Position numbers and translations under genes: made by a program. 42,737 bases of DNA, taken from assembly GCA_903871235.1 (NCBI GenBank), contig CAIQGA010000124.1, positions 1 to 42,737 on the forward strand, given 5' to 3'. Origin of the DNA: an uncultured Chlorobiaceae bacterium. Its GTDB lineage: Bacteria > Bacteroidota > Chlorobiia > Chlorobiales > Chlorobiaceae. Below are positions 1 to 7,813 of this stretch, piece after piece. The notes under the pieces were generated by a model. The model was not told the DNA's origin. It ran no database searches and saw only the letters and a program-made list of their open reading frames with translations. Every line of letters begins with the position of its first letter. Position 1 is the stretch's first letter.

Positions 1-30
1 AACCTCATCAGGCCTGACTGTTGTAGACAT
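1..30 (-). CDS. atpA: ATP synthase F1 alpha subunit, N-terminal 10 codons only
   Basis: The minus strand from base 30 reads ATG followed by codons for MSTTVRPDEV and then runs off the window. From memory this matches the conserved N-terminus of Chlorobium-type AtpA, the nucleotide-binding alpha subunit of the F1 ATP synthase on the cytoplasmic face of the membrane. It is divergent from thrB, with about 217 bp between the two start codons. Only ten residues are visible, so the call rests on that short match. The base sequence just upstream of the ATG contains a weak purine-rich stretch and no strong Shine-Dalgarno. Confidence 0.6.
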   Translation of the reverse strand, partial: MSTTVRPDEV

Positions 31-247
31 ATCTTATTCCGCTTGGTTATTTGTTAAGAAAAGAGAAAGATTCTGCTTACCTTCTTTTTAAGTCCAACTC
101 GGGCTGTTTTTCATTCCAAAAGATAAAACCTGAATTTAATGAAAAGCTTTTAGTTATTCAAATACTCTCTCTCATTTGAGTAGCTTCCTTTTCATGGACG
201 TTAACCCTACACCAACATCTCCTGGAATTTTGCCCGAAAAAAACAGT

Positions 248-1210
248 ATGAAAACTGTCAGAGGATTCGCTTCAGCAACCGTCGGAAACGTTGCATGTGG
301 CTTTGATGTTTTAGGATTTGCCATCACCGAACCCGGAGATGAAGTAATTCTGACGCTTTCCGATCAAGCGCAATCCGGTTCTCCGGTTTCAATTGTGAGC
401 ATCACAGGCGACGGTGGTGCGCTTCCGCTTGACCCAAAAAAAAACACATCAAGCTTTGTTGTTCTGAAATTTCTTGAATATATCCGCGCCCACAAACAGA
501 TCGATTTTACTGGCCATATCTCCCTTGAGCTCAAAAAGCATCTGCCGCTGAGCAGTGGAATGGGGAGCAGCGCAGCAAGCGCCGCCGCAGCACTGATAGC
601 CGCAAATGAACTGATGGGCAACCCCTGTTCGAAAATGGAACTGGTGCACTTCGCCATCGAAGGTGAGCGGGTTGCCTGCGGATCAGCCCATGCCGACAAC
701 GCCGCACCGGCAATTCTTGGCAATTTCGTGCTGATCCGGAGTTACACACCGCTTGATCTCATTACGATTCCCTCACCCGAACACCTCTACTGCTCCCTGG
801 TACACCCGCATACGGAACTGCGTACAGCTTACGCCCGTTCAGTGCTGCCCAAGGAGATTTCACTCAAAACAGCAACCGAGCAATGGGGCAACGTCGGCGC
901 TCTTGTGGCTGGTTTGCTCACCTCCGACTATGACCTTATAGGACGCTCCCTGGTGGACGTTATCGCCGAACCGAAACGCGCTCCGCTCATCCCCGGTTTT
1001 TTTGAAGTCAAACAGGCAGCTCTCGACAGCGGTGCCCTCGGATGCAGCATTGCAGGCTCAGGCCCCTCAATTTTTGCCTTTTCCTCCTCTGAAAAAACGG
1101 CCATTGCCGTAGGAGATGCAATGAAAGAGGCATTCCTTCACTCCAAAACCCCCCTTCAGTCAGACCTCTGGGTATCGCCCATCTGCAAGGAAGGCGCAAG
1201 AATAATGTAA
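248..1210 (+). CDS. thrB: homoserine kinase
   Basis: ThrB phosphorylates L-homoserine with ATP to O-phosphohomoserine, the penultimate step of threonine synthesis in the cytoplasm. The 320-aa product has the GHMP-kinase ATP-binding glycine/serine motif PLSSGMGSSAAS at about residues 100-111 and the C-terminal GSGPSIFAF motif. The reading frame extends upstream to a TTG at 176, but the ATG at 248 (MKTVRGFASATVGN) gives the usual family length (about 310-320 aa) and begins at the conserved N-terminus, so I chose it. No clear Shine-Dalgarno precedes it, so an upstream start such as ATG 194 cannot be excluded. The threonine synthase gene follows after 32 bp, forming a thrBC operon. Confidence 0.95.
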   Translation: MKTVRGFASATVGNVACGFDVLGFAITEPGDEVILTLSDQAQSGSPVSIVSITGDGGALPLDPKKNTSSFVVLKFLEYIRAHKQIDFTGHISLELKKHLPLSSGMGSSAASAAAALIAANELMGNPCSKMELVHFAIEGERVACGSAHADNAAPAILGNFVLIRSYTPLDLITIPSPEHLYCSLVHPHTELRTAYARSVLPKEISLKTATEQWGNVGALVAGLLTSDYDLIGRSLVDVIAEPKRAPLIPGFFEVKQAALDSGALGCSIAGSGPSIFAFSSSEKTAIAVGDAMKEAFLHSKTPLQSDLWVSPICKEGARIM

Positions 1211-1242
1211 CACCATTGTCAAAACAGAGAACCGTACGACCC

Positions 1243-2559
1243 ATGATCTACTTCAGCACCAATAAGTCATCAATACCTGTTTCCATAAAAAAGGCAACGC
1301 TTGAAGGGCTTGCACCCGATGGAGGGCTCTATATCCCCTCCGAAATCCCCCGATTCTCCCCCGAAGAGATTACGCTCCTCGAAGGGGCAAGCTTCAACAA
1401 CATCGCCTTTGCCATCGCAAAAAAATTTATTGACGGCAGCGTTCCCCCCGACCAGCTCAGCGACATCATCGAAAGCTGCTATACCTTCGACACGCCAATT
1501 GTCCAGCTCGACCAGAACACCTTTGTCGAAGAACTTTTTTGCGGGCCGACACTCGCCTTCAAAGATTACGGCGCACGCTTTCTTGCCCGGCTGACCGGCT
1601 ATTTTGCCGCAGAAGAGGAGAAGCTGATCACCGTCCTTGTTGCCACATCGGGAGATACAGGCAGCGCCGTCGCTTACGGCTTTCAGGGCATTGCCAACAC
1701 CAGGGTGGTGCTGCTCTATCCCTCAGGAAAGGTGAGCCGCCTGCAGGAACAGCAGCTCACCACCGCCGGAAGCAACGTCCACGCTCTTGAAGTAGAGGGC
1801 GATTTCGACGACTGCCAGCGCATGGTCAAACAGGCCTTTGTCGATCCCGATCTGAACAAATCCCTGACGCTCACCTCAGCCAACTCCATCAACATCTCAC
1901 GGCTGATCCCGCAATCCTTCTATTACGCATGGGCAACCATGCAGCTCAAGGAGCGCTTCGGCCTCCATGACCCTCTCTTTTCCGTCCCGAGCGGCAACTA
2001 TGGAAACCTCACCGCAGGCGTACTTGCAAAACGGATGGGCTTTCCCATTGGCCACTTTATTGCCGCCTCAAACGCCAACGACAGCGTGACCCGCTATATT
2101 GAAGAGGGGCGCTACGAGCCGCGTCCGACCATCACCACCCTTTCAACGGCAATGGACGTCGGCAACCCAAGCAATTTTGCCCGACTGAGATATTTCTACC
2201 ACAACGACCATGACTCCATGGCAAAGGATATCACCGGCATGAGCGTTTCAGATGAAGAGACCATCGCCACCATCCGCTCAGTCCATGAACGCTTTGACTA
2301 TGTCATGGATCCGCATACCGCCGTCGCATACCGTGCCCTCGAACGCTTCAGAGGCAATGAAAGCAATGCGGAGAAAGCTGGTATAGCCCTTTCAACCGCC
2401 CATCCGGTAAAATTTCTTGACGCAATAGAGAGCGCCCTGGGCAAGAAGATCGCTATCCCCCCGAATCTCACGGAGCTTATGGAAAAGAAGAAAAGTGCCA
2501 CTTTGATCAGTTCAGAGTATAGAGAGCTTGCCTCTTTTCTCAACAGACTTGATGAGTAA
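1243..2559 (+). CDS. thrC: threonine synthase
   Basis: ThrC converts O-phosphohomoserine to threonine with pyridoxal phosphate, directly after the step catalysed by the upstream thrB product. The 438-aa protein has the family N-terminus with APDGGLYIP at about residues 20-28. The PLP-binding lysine is in TLAFKDYGARF (Lys107), and the cofactor-phosphate region is ATSGDTGSA. The frame is open from a TTG at 1216, but ATG 1243 begins at the conserved MIYFSTNK and is preferred. Length fits the long fungal/bacterial class (about 430-500 aa). Confidence 0.95.
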   Translation: MIYFSTNKSSIPVSIKKATLEGLAPDGGLYIPSEIPRFSPEEITLLEGASFNNIAFAIAKKFIDGSVPPDQLSDIIESCYTFDTPIVQLDQNTFVEELFCGPTLAFKDYGARFLARLTGYFAAEEEKLITVLVATSGDTGSAVAYGFQGIANTRVVLLYPSGKVSRLQEQQLTTAGSNVHALEVEGDFDDCQRMVKQAFVDPDLNKSLTLTSANSINISRLIPQSFYYAWATMQLKERFGLHDPLFSVPSGNYGNLTAGVLAKRMGFPIGHFIAASNANDSVTRYIEEGRYEPRPTITTLSTAMDVGNPSNFARLRYFYHNDHDSMAKDITGMSVSDEETIATIRSVHERFDYVMDPHTAVAYRALERFRGNESNAEKAGIALSTAHPVKFLDAIESALGKKIAIPPNLTELMEKKKSATLISSEYRELASFLNRLDE

Positions 2560-2577
2560 CCCTTTACTGAGTACGGA

Positions 2578-3288
2578 ATGAACTTCAGAACACTCTTGTT
2601 CCTTTTTATCCTGATACCAATCATGTTTTTCGGGATACTCTTGACCCTGCTGATCAATCTCTTCGACCCATCAGGCAGCAGCTTTCATAGAATAGCCGCA
2701 TGGTGGGGACGGCTCAGCGCAAAAATTTTTGGTATCACCATCGAGGTAACCGGCCGCGAAAATTACAACACGGAACAGAACTATCTTGTCATCAGCAACC
2801 ATGCCGGTATGGCCGATATTCCACTGCTGCTCGGCGCCATGAACCTCGACCTGCGCTTTATGGCAAAAGAGGAGCTTGGAAAAATACCATTGTTGGGCCG
2901 GGCGCTCAGGCAGGCAGGCTACGTCATGATCAAACGGGGACAAAACAGAACCGCACTCCAAAGCCTCTTTGCCGCAACAGAGGTACTGAAAAACGGCCAC
3001 TCGCTCCACATCTTCCCCGAAGGCACCCGCTCGGCAACCGGAAAGCTCCTCCCCTTCAAGCGCGGAGCCTTCCGCGTTGCTCAAAAAGCAGGCGCCCCCG
3101 TTCTTCCCGTCACCATCATCGGAAGCCACCTGATCACCCCGAAAAAGAGCCTGAAAATCAACAAGGGAACCATCAGAATCATCATCGACAAACCGATCCA
3201 GCCATCACAGTTCGGCACGGTTGAAGAGCTTATGGGCGCCTGCTCCACAGTGATTACAAGCAATTTCAACCACAACCAGAACAACTAA
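2578..3288 (+). CDS. plsC: 1-acyl-sn-glycerol-3-phosphate acyltransferase
   Basis: PlsC acylates lysophosphatidic acid to phosphatidic acid at the inner face of the cytoplasmic membrane during phospholipid synthesis. The 236-aa product starts with a hydrophobic segment (about residues 4-24, LLFLFILIPIMFFGILLTLL) that should anchor it. It has the catalytic HX4D motif NHAGMAD (His75, Asp80) and the glycerol-phosphate-binding FPEGTRS motif at about 146-152. It sits 18 bp after thrC and is probably co-transcribed. Its stop codon overlaps the convergent ribH stop by 4 bp. Confidence 0.93.
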   Translation: MNFRTLLFLFILIPIMFFGILLTLLINLFDPSGSSFHRIAAWWGRLSAKIFGITIEVTGRENYNTEQNYLVISNHAGMADIPLLLGAMNLDLRFMAKEELGKIPLLGRALRQAGYVMIKRGQNRTALQSLFAATEVLKNGHSLHIFPEGTRSATGKLLPFKRGAFRVAQKAGAPVLPVTIIGSHLITPKKSLKINKGTIRIIIDKPIQPSQFGTVEELMGACSTVITSNFNHNQNN

Positions 3289-3752
3289 ATCTGGCGGTAA
3301 AGGTTCACCATCTCGATGGCCGTCATGGCTGCATCAAAACCCTTGTTGCCCGCTTTGGTTCCTGCACGCTCTATGGCCTGCTCAAGATTTTCCGTGGTCA
3401 AAACACCAAAAGCAATCGGAATCATGGTATCGAGGGCAACCTGGGCAATCCCTTTGGTCGCTTCGGCAGCAAGGACATCAAAATGGGGCGTAGAACCCCT
3501 GATAATGACACCAAGGGTGATAATGGCATCATACTTGCCACTGAGAGCAACCTTTTTGGCCACCATCGGCAGCTCAAATGCGCCGGGGCAACGGTAGATG
3601 GCGATCTGCTCCTCCGATCCTCCATGACGGCGGATACAATCAACCGCACCCTCAACAAGCTTCTGCCCGATAAAATCGTTAAAACGTGCAACCACAAGCG
3701 CAAAACGGATATCTCCGGCGCTCAAAACTCCTTCAATCTCTTTCACCTGCAT
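3285..3752 (-). CDS. ribH: 6,7-dimethyl-8-ribityllumazine synthase
   Basis: RibH condenses 5-amino-6-ribitylaminouracil with 3,4-dihydroxybutanone 4-phosphate to lumazine, the penultimate riboflavin precursor. The 155-aa length is typical. Visible family motifs are ARFNDFI near residue 22, PGAFELP at about 57-63, GVIIRGSTPHFD at about 82-93 with the catalytic-site histidine, and GVLTTEN at about 115-121. It is followed on the opposite strand by plsC, with a 4-bp tail-to-tail overlap. gmhA lies 24 bp upstream on the same strand, so the two may share a transcript. Confidence 0.95.
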   Translation of the reverse strand: MQVKEIEGVLSAGDIRFALVVARFNDFIGQKLVEGAVDCIRRHGGSEEQIAIYRCPGAFELPMVAKKVALSGKYDAIITLGVIIRGSTPHFDVLAAEATKGIAQVALDTMIPIAFGVLTTENLEQAIERAGTKAGNKGFDAAMTAIEMVNLYRQI

Positions 3753-3776
3753 AACAAGTCTCTGTTTGAATTATTT

Positions 3777-4412
3777 TTACGAACGACAATAGCCGAGCAT
3801 CCGCTCCACAAGATCAATAAGCACATGGCCAATCGTAATATGGCACTCCTGCACCCGGTCGGCAGAACCTGAATGGGGCACAATAATTTCAAGATCAGCC
3901 AAACCCTTCAGCTTGCCACCATCACTGCCAAGCAACGCAAGCGTCTTCATCCCCTGCTGCTGCGCAAATTCCAGCGCATTAATCACACTCTGGCTGTTCC
4001 CACTGGTTGAAAGGCCCAGCAAAATATCTCCCTCCCTCCCGTAAGCCTCTACAAGCCGGGCAAAGACAGCATCATAACCGAGGTCATTGGCCCCCGCCGT
4101 CAGGGCTGAGGTATCGGTAGAGAGCGCGATTGCCGGAAGTGCCGGACGATCCACACTGCTGCGATAGCGAATGGTCAGTTCTGTTGCCAGATGCTGGGCA
4201 TCAGCCGCACTGCCGCCATTGCCACAAAGCAGCACCTTTCCTCCATCCTCAAAGGTACCGGCAATCATGCGTGCCATGGCAACAATCACAGCACTGTTCT
4301 GCCGCGCCACCCTCTCCTTGAGCTGTGCACTGTAAAGCATGGTATCGAGCACCACCTCCTCATAACGAGTACGGTCAGTCAGCCCATCAGAGCAGCCGCA
4401 TTCATTGATCAT
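3777..4412 (-). CDS. gmhA: D-sedoheptulose-7-phosphate isomerase (phosphoheptose isomerase), SIS domain
   Basis: GmhA isomerises sedoheptulose 7-phosphate to D-glycero-D-manno-heptose 7-phosphate, the first step of heptose synthesis for lipopolysaccharide core. The 211-aa SIS-domain protein has [13 protein letters not shown] at about residues 62-74, the ALSTDTS and GLSTSGNS phosphosugar-binding serine motifs, and the catalytic QECH near the C-terminus. The first 24 residues are less typical, and a start at a later ATG (MLYSAQLK) would give 187 aa, also acceptable for the family. No Shine-Dalgarno distinguishes them. Confidence 0.9.
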   Translation of the reverse strand: MINECGCSDGLTDRTRYEEVVLDTMLYSAQLKERVARQNSAVIVAMARMIAGTFEDGGKVLLCGNGGSAADAQHLATELTIRYRSSVDRPALPAIALSTDTSALTAGANDLGYDAVFARLVEAYGREGDILLGLSTSGNSQSVINALEFAQQQGMKTLALLGSDGGKLKGLADLEIIVPHSGSADRVQECHITIGHVLIDLVERMLGYCRS

Positions 4413-4424
4413 AACAATAACTAT

Positions 4425-4943
4425 TTAAACCAGTAACGAAATGTGTTGCGGTAATATACAGTAAAAAGCGGGATTTCGCATCCCCATCAAAACGATGGAA
4501 AGAGACCCAAAAAGCTCCAAAGATTCGAGTTCAAGAAATTCCTGCCACGGAATCCCCGAGTTTCCAATCAGTAGCACCTTGTACGGCTTGCACTGTTGCT
4601 CAAATGCTGCCATGCCGGAAGCGTGCTCGGTGCGGCCACTTTTGACTTCAAGGCCAATCACTTTTCCTTTGTGTTCCAGCACGAAATCCACCTCATGGTT
4701 ACCCTGACGCCAGTAAAAGAGGTTAATGGCATCGGTGCTGGTATGATTGAGGAGATGGGCACCAATTGCCGACTCAACCCATCGGCCCCATTGCGACGGA
4801 TTTGTGGCAATCTCCTGAAAAGAGTGCTGCTGCTGTACACTGACGAGAGCGCCGTTATGCACCTGAAATTTCGGGATGGATGCTCTACGCCGCACCATTT
4901 CAGGGCTGTACTTTTCCAGTCCGCCGAGTAACCCGGCGGGATA
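4425..4943 (-). pseudogene. C-terminal remnant of a DUF4143-type AAA+ ATP-binding protein (left copy)
   Basis: The minus strand carries only the C-terminal portion of a DUF4143 ATPase-nuclease-like protein: IPKFQVHNGALVS, then NPSQWGRWVESAIGAHLLNH, then the PD-(D/E)XK-like core HEVDFVLEHKGKVIGLEVKSG. The P-loop half is absent. Readable homology begins (GLLGGLEKYSPEMVRRR) immediately after the ATPase stop codon at 4947-4949, in the same frame, so the 5' part was removed at that junction. The longest ATG-initiated frame is 157 aa from 4898. The last residues after ELFG differ from the right copy at 36844-37180. It is unlikely to be functional. Confidence 0.75.
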
Positions 4944-4946
4944 AGG

Positions 4947-6299
4947 TCAACAGACTTTCCCCTCTTTCTGGAACTCTCTTTCAATTCCTGCCTTGATCCT
5001 CCCGATGGTAATTTCTTTTGCATTACTGGCCAGCGCATCAATACAACAGAACTGTACCACGTTAACTATACTTGCTCCGCTGATCTCATACTTCTTTGCA
5101 ATTTCCATCAGTTCTGCTGCACCCGGAACGTTGAGGCTGTTTTTAGGGGGAAACGCTTTCTGCCAGATCGAAAGCCGTTCTTCAAGTCGCGGCAAAGGAA
5201 AATAGATCACCGACTGGAAACGCCGGATAAAGGCGTCGTCAATGTTGGATCTGAAATTTGAAGCAAGGATAACCAGACCATCGTGGCACTCTATACGCTG
5301 CAAAAGATACGCCACCTCCTGATTGGCATACTTGTCGTGGGCGTCGCGAATATTGGTTCTTTTGCCAAAGAGAGCATCCGCTTCGTCGAAAAACAAAATC
5401 CAGTTTTTTTTCTTTGAGCGCTCAAAAAGTTGTGCAAGATTTTTTTCGGTTTCACCGATAAACTTGGACACCACCATGGAGAGATCGATCCGGAAAACTT
5501 CCCTTCCGGTTTTTTTCCCAAGAATCATTGCTGCAAGTGTCTTTCCCGTACCCGGTGGACCGTGAAACAAAACCCTGTACCCCGGCTTCAGCAATCGCTT
5601 CATGTTCCACTCTTGCATCATCACCTCTTGGTATCGCAACCAATTCTCAAGTTCCTTCAGTTGTGAAAACGTACTTGCAGGCAGTACCAGATCGTTTTCC
5701 GTTAAATCGGTGGTAATGTATTCAGCCGGAAAATCCATCGACATCCGGGGGCGCACAAATTTCCCCTGAACAAACAGTTCAAGGTAGTCATTCGCCATTA
5801 CAAGCTTGCCACTCAGGTGGGGCTCACCTTGCTCCGACTCATCCAGCCAGATGAGACGATTCTGCGCAAAAAAGTGTTCCGAACCGAAAAGTTTGAGATA
5901 GTCGAAGCGCTGATGCAGACTGTTTCCAGCCAGAATAAATAATGCCGTCTCCCCTGTTGGCAAAAAACCGCGGAATTGTTTGCCCCGAACACCGCCGATC
6001 TGTGGAAAATCGCCGACCTGCGAGAAGTGCTGAGCGATGACCGTATCAAAAAAATTCGGCTGGACATGCGGGGCAAGGGCAAGCAACAGAACAATGATCT
6101 CCTCGGGGCACAATTGATTCGCCAGAATAAAGGTGGATAGTTCAGAATCATCTTTCACCGATACGATTTTCTTTATATCCACCAGTTTTGGAGGCATATT
6201 TCCCGGTTCAAAAAAGTGTTTTAGTCGCTGCCTGAAAATCTCAGCAAGAAAGTCAAGGTAACGTGTTACCGCAAAGGCATTCTTTTCGGAGGATGTCAT
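4947..6299 (-). CDS. eCIS-associated AAA+ ATPase (Afp15/Pvc15-like)
   Basis: This is the AAA+ ATPase found in contractile-injection loci, needed for assembly or cargo loading in Afp/PVC systems. Walker A is GPPGTGKT (residues 247-254), Walker B is ILFFDEADALFG (about 300-311), and an arginine-finger region FIRRFQSVIYFPLP follows. The N-terminal 200 residues are a family-specific domain without a P-loop. The frame is open to 6602, but that would run into the upstream hydrolase gene. The ATG at 6299 (MTSSEKNAFAV) matches the start in a duplicated copy at 7535, giving 450 aa. It is the last eCIS gene, and its stop abuts a DUF4143 remnant. Confidence 0.9.
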   Translation of the reverse strand: MTSSEKNAFAVTRYLDFLAEIFRQRLKHFFEPGNMPPKLVDIKKIVSVKDDSELSTFILANQLCPEEIIVLLLALAPHVQPNFFDTVIAQHFSQVGDFPQIGGVRGKQFRGFLPTGETALFILAGNSLHQRFDYLKLFGSEHFFAQNRLIWLDESEQGEPHLSGKLVMANDYLELFVQGKFVRPRMSMDFPAEYITTDLTENDLVLPASTFSQLKELENWLRYQEVMMQEWNMKRLLKPGYRVLFHGPPGTGKTLAAMILGKKTGREVFRIDLSMVVSKFIGETEKNLAQLFERSKKKNWILFFDEADALFGKRTNIRDAHDKYANQEVAYLLQRIECHDGLVILASNFRSNIDDAFIRRFQSVIYFPLPRLEERLSIWQKAFPPKNSLNVPGAAELMEIAKKYEISGASIVNVVQFCCIDALASNAKEITIGRIKAGIEREFQKEGKVC

Positions 6300-6375
6300 G
6301 ATCGCAACGCTTTCGACTTTTGGTGTCAGAAATTCAAAGGCTGTTTTTCTCTTCCCCGATATTCGCCTGGCCAGA
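6120..6375 (-). repeat. left copy of a duplicated ATPase 5' end
   Basis: About 255 bp covering the first 60 codons of the ATPase, its start codon, the short upstream gap and the tail of a preceding frame (IGEEK) recurs in the same orientation at 7347-7605. I judge roughly 80% identity by eye. The shared block includes both coding and non-coding positions, so it is a DNA duplication and not just protein similarity. Confidence 0.8.
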
Positions 6376-6489
6376 GGATAACCTTGATAGTGATAAAAAA
6401 TTATCAGGTAACCATACGCCAGTAACATTGATTCGAAATACGCTCCCGCTCCTCGGGCATAGGTGAATATCAGTACCCGATTTGCTGCT

Positions 6490-7251
6490 TTACGCGTCGG
6501 GCACTTCTCCAAATCCCAATAATTTGTCCATGCGACTGAATACATAACTGAAGCCCTGCACATTGGGACTTTTATTACCTTCAATTGTATACAAAAAGCC
6601 ATCTTTTAACTGATGAACCAAGCCAATATGCCCTTTACCGCTTGAGGGCTGGTCACGCCACCAGACCACAATATCGCCGGGCTTTGGCGCATAACCACTA
6701 CCTGGTTTATTGGCCCAACCGCGTTGTTGAAATGCACGCAAAATATCGCGGGCACCAACTTTATAAGGATAAGGAGAACCTGCCGGATGCTGAGAGAAAC
6801 AATAACTCACAAAGCCGGCACACCAGGGATTTCCCTCCGGCACTATGCCATGCAGATATTTTTTTACAAACGGTCCGCAATTGTTTCCGCCAACTTCACC
6901 AGCCCCTGATTTTAATTCACTGATCGCAATCTGCAGAGCTGCTCTTCCCCGTGCGCTGCCTCCCATAGCTTCCGGTGGCATAACCTTATAATCAACAGCA
7001 CTATGAGTCTCAATCAATGGCTTGGGATTTGTAAGGCTCCACCAGCTAAGATCGCCCACTTTGCCATCCACAACTAAAGGTTGACCCTGTTTATCCAAAT
7101 TTTGCGCCTGAAAAGCCCGTACCGCCTGATAGGTTGCGTTATCGAACAGCCCATTAATTTCTTCGTTAGTCAAAAAGCCTTTATCCATCAACAAGGTTTG
7201 CAATTCTGTGACCTCAGAACCTTGATCACCTTTTTTTAATAGTACGGACAT
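6490..7251 (-). CDS. peptidoglycan-binding domain plus CHAP-type cysteine hydrolase (candidate eCIS cargo)
   Basis: The 253-aa protein has an N-terminal peptidoglycan-binding domain (KKGDQGSEVTELQTLL to GKVGDLSWW, residues 6-71). A CHAP or NlpC/P60-like cysteine hydrolase domain follows: Cys144 in NPWCAGFVSYC, His208 in GKGHIGLV, and Glu224/Asn226 in YTIEGN. Such enzymes cut peptide or amide bonds in peptidoglycan. No signal peptide or membrane segment is visible, so export would need another route. Its position inside the eCIS operon between a cargo remnant and the ATPase suggests delivered cargo, or a lysis enzyme that releases the particle. Both are inference. The frame continues 51 codons past the TAA. 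Confidence 0.8.
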   Translation of the reverse strand: MSVLLKKGDQGSEVTELQTLLMDKGFLTNEEINGLFDNATYQAVRAFQAQNLDKQGQPLVVDGKVGDLSWWSLTNPKPLIETHSAVDYKVMPPEAMGGSARGRAALQIAISELKSGAGEVGGNNCGPFVKKYLHGIVPEGNPWCAGFVSYCFSQHPAGSPYPYKVGARDILRAFQQRGWANKPGSGYAPKPGDIVVWWRDQPSSGKGHIGLVHQLKDGFLYTIEGNKSPNVQGFSYVFSRMDKLLGFGEVPDA

Positions 7252-7346
7252 TTTACTCTCCCGAGTTTGATATTATTATGCAATCAATTTTACTTAGGAC
7301 TTACCGAACAAATCGTTTCTAACAAGCTTATACCCTTTTCATAGTG

Positions 7347-7535
7347 CTATTGGTGACTGAAAATAAAAGTCGATAGTTCGCAATCATCTTTTATCAATAC
7401 GATCTTTTTTACATCCAGCCGTTTTCGAAGATGGTTACCAATATCGAATGAGTGCTTAAACCGCTGCCTGAAAATCTCAACCAGAAAGTCAATGTAACGT
7501 GTTACCGCAAGGGCATTTTTTTCGGAAGCGGTCAT
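7347..7535 (-). pseudogene. truncated duplicate of the AAA+ ATPase N-terminus
   Basis: The 62-codon frame starts MTASEKNALAVTRYIDFLVE and parallels residues 1-62 of the ATPase at 6299 (MTSSEKNAFAVTRYLDFLAE). It keeps IFRQRFKH, VKKIV and the KDDCELSTFIF segment, then ends at a TAG where the intact gene continues. It lacks both Walker motifs and cannot be an ATPase. It sits 95 bp upstream of the hydrolase gene, which therefore lies between a partial and a full copy of the same gene. Confidence 0.85.
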
Positions 7536-7605
7536 AATCGCAACGCTTTCAACTTTTGGTGTCAGGAATTCAACGGCTGTTTTTTCTCTTCTCCGATTTT
7601 GGCTT
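7347..7605 (-). repeat. right copy of the duplicated ATPase 5' end
   Basis: This is the partner of the repeat at 6120-6375, in the same orientation. Homology starts in the last 14 codons of the small cargo-remnant gene (KIGEEKK), crosses the gap and start codon, and ends near the TAG at about 7348. The two copies bracket a 1-kb segment with the hydrolase gene. Confidence 0.8.
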
Positions 7606-7813
7606 TGCTGATAGCCGGGGTATTTTCTTTCTGTTCATCTGAAGCCGCTTTACGAATAGTCTGTACCTGCTCTTCGGTTTCACCTTGTTTTGCCTGAGCC
7701 TGGAAAAATGCACCCTCTCCAGAATGGCCGTTATCCGGCGAAAAGAATGGTTGCTGGCTCTTAACCGGTGGCTGTTCCTGCCGTTGAAGCGGTCGTTTTG
7801 AAAATTTTTTCAT
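7562..7813 (-). CDS. 83-aa remnant: cargo N-terminal leader fused to an old gene tail
   Basis: The 83-aa product begins with a basic, Gln/Pro-rich segment containing PFFSPD and GAFFQAQAKQGE. This parallels REQFFSSDKKSSFFNAQ at the start of the large DUF4157 cargo gene, but the DUF4157 core and effector domain are missing. The last residues (KIGEEKK) fall inside the duplicated block shared with the ATPase upstream region. Its ATG overlaps the TPR gene stop (ATGA), so it should be translated. I read it as an internally deleted cargo gene. A small adaptor or leader peptide is the alternative. Confidence 0.55.
   Translation of the reverse strand: MKKFSKRPLQRQEQPPVKSQQPFFSPDNGHSGEGAFFQAQAKQGETEEQVQTIRKAASDEQKENTPAISKAKIGEEKKQPLNS

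Noticed and set aside
176-247. 24-residue N-terminal extension of homoserine kinase
   Set aside because: It begins at TTG, is not family-like, and the product from ATG 248 has the normal length.
6300-6602. N-terminal extension of the AAA ATPase (to a 551-aa product)
   Set aside because: It overlaps the hydrolase gene in another frame, lacks a credible start, and the duplicated copy supports the ATG at 6299.
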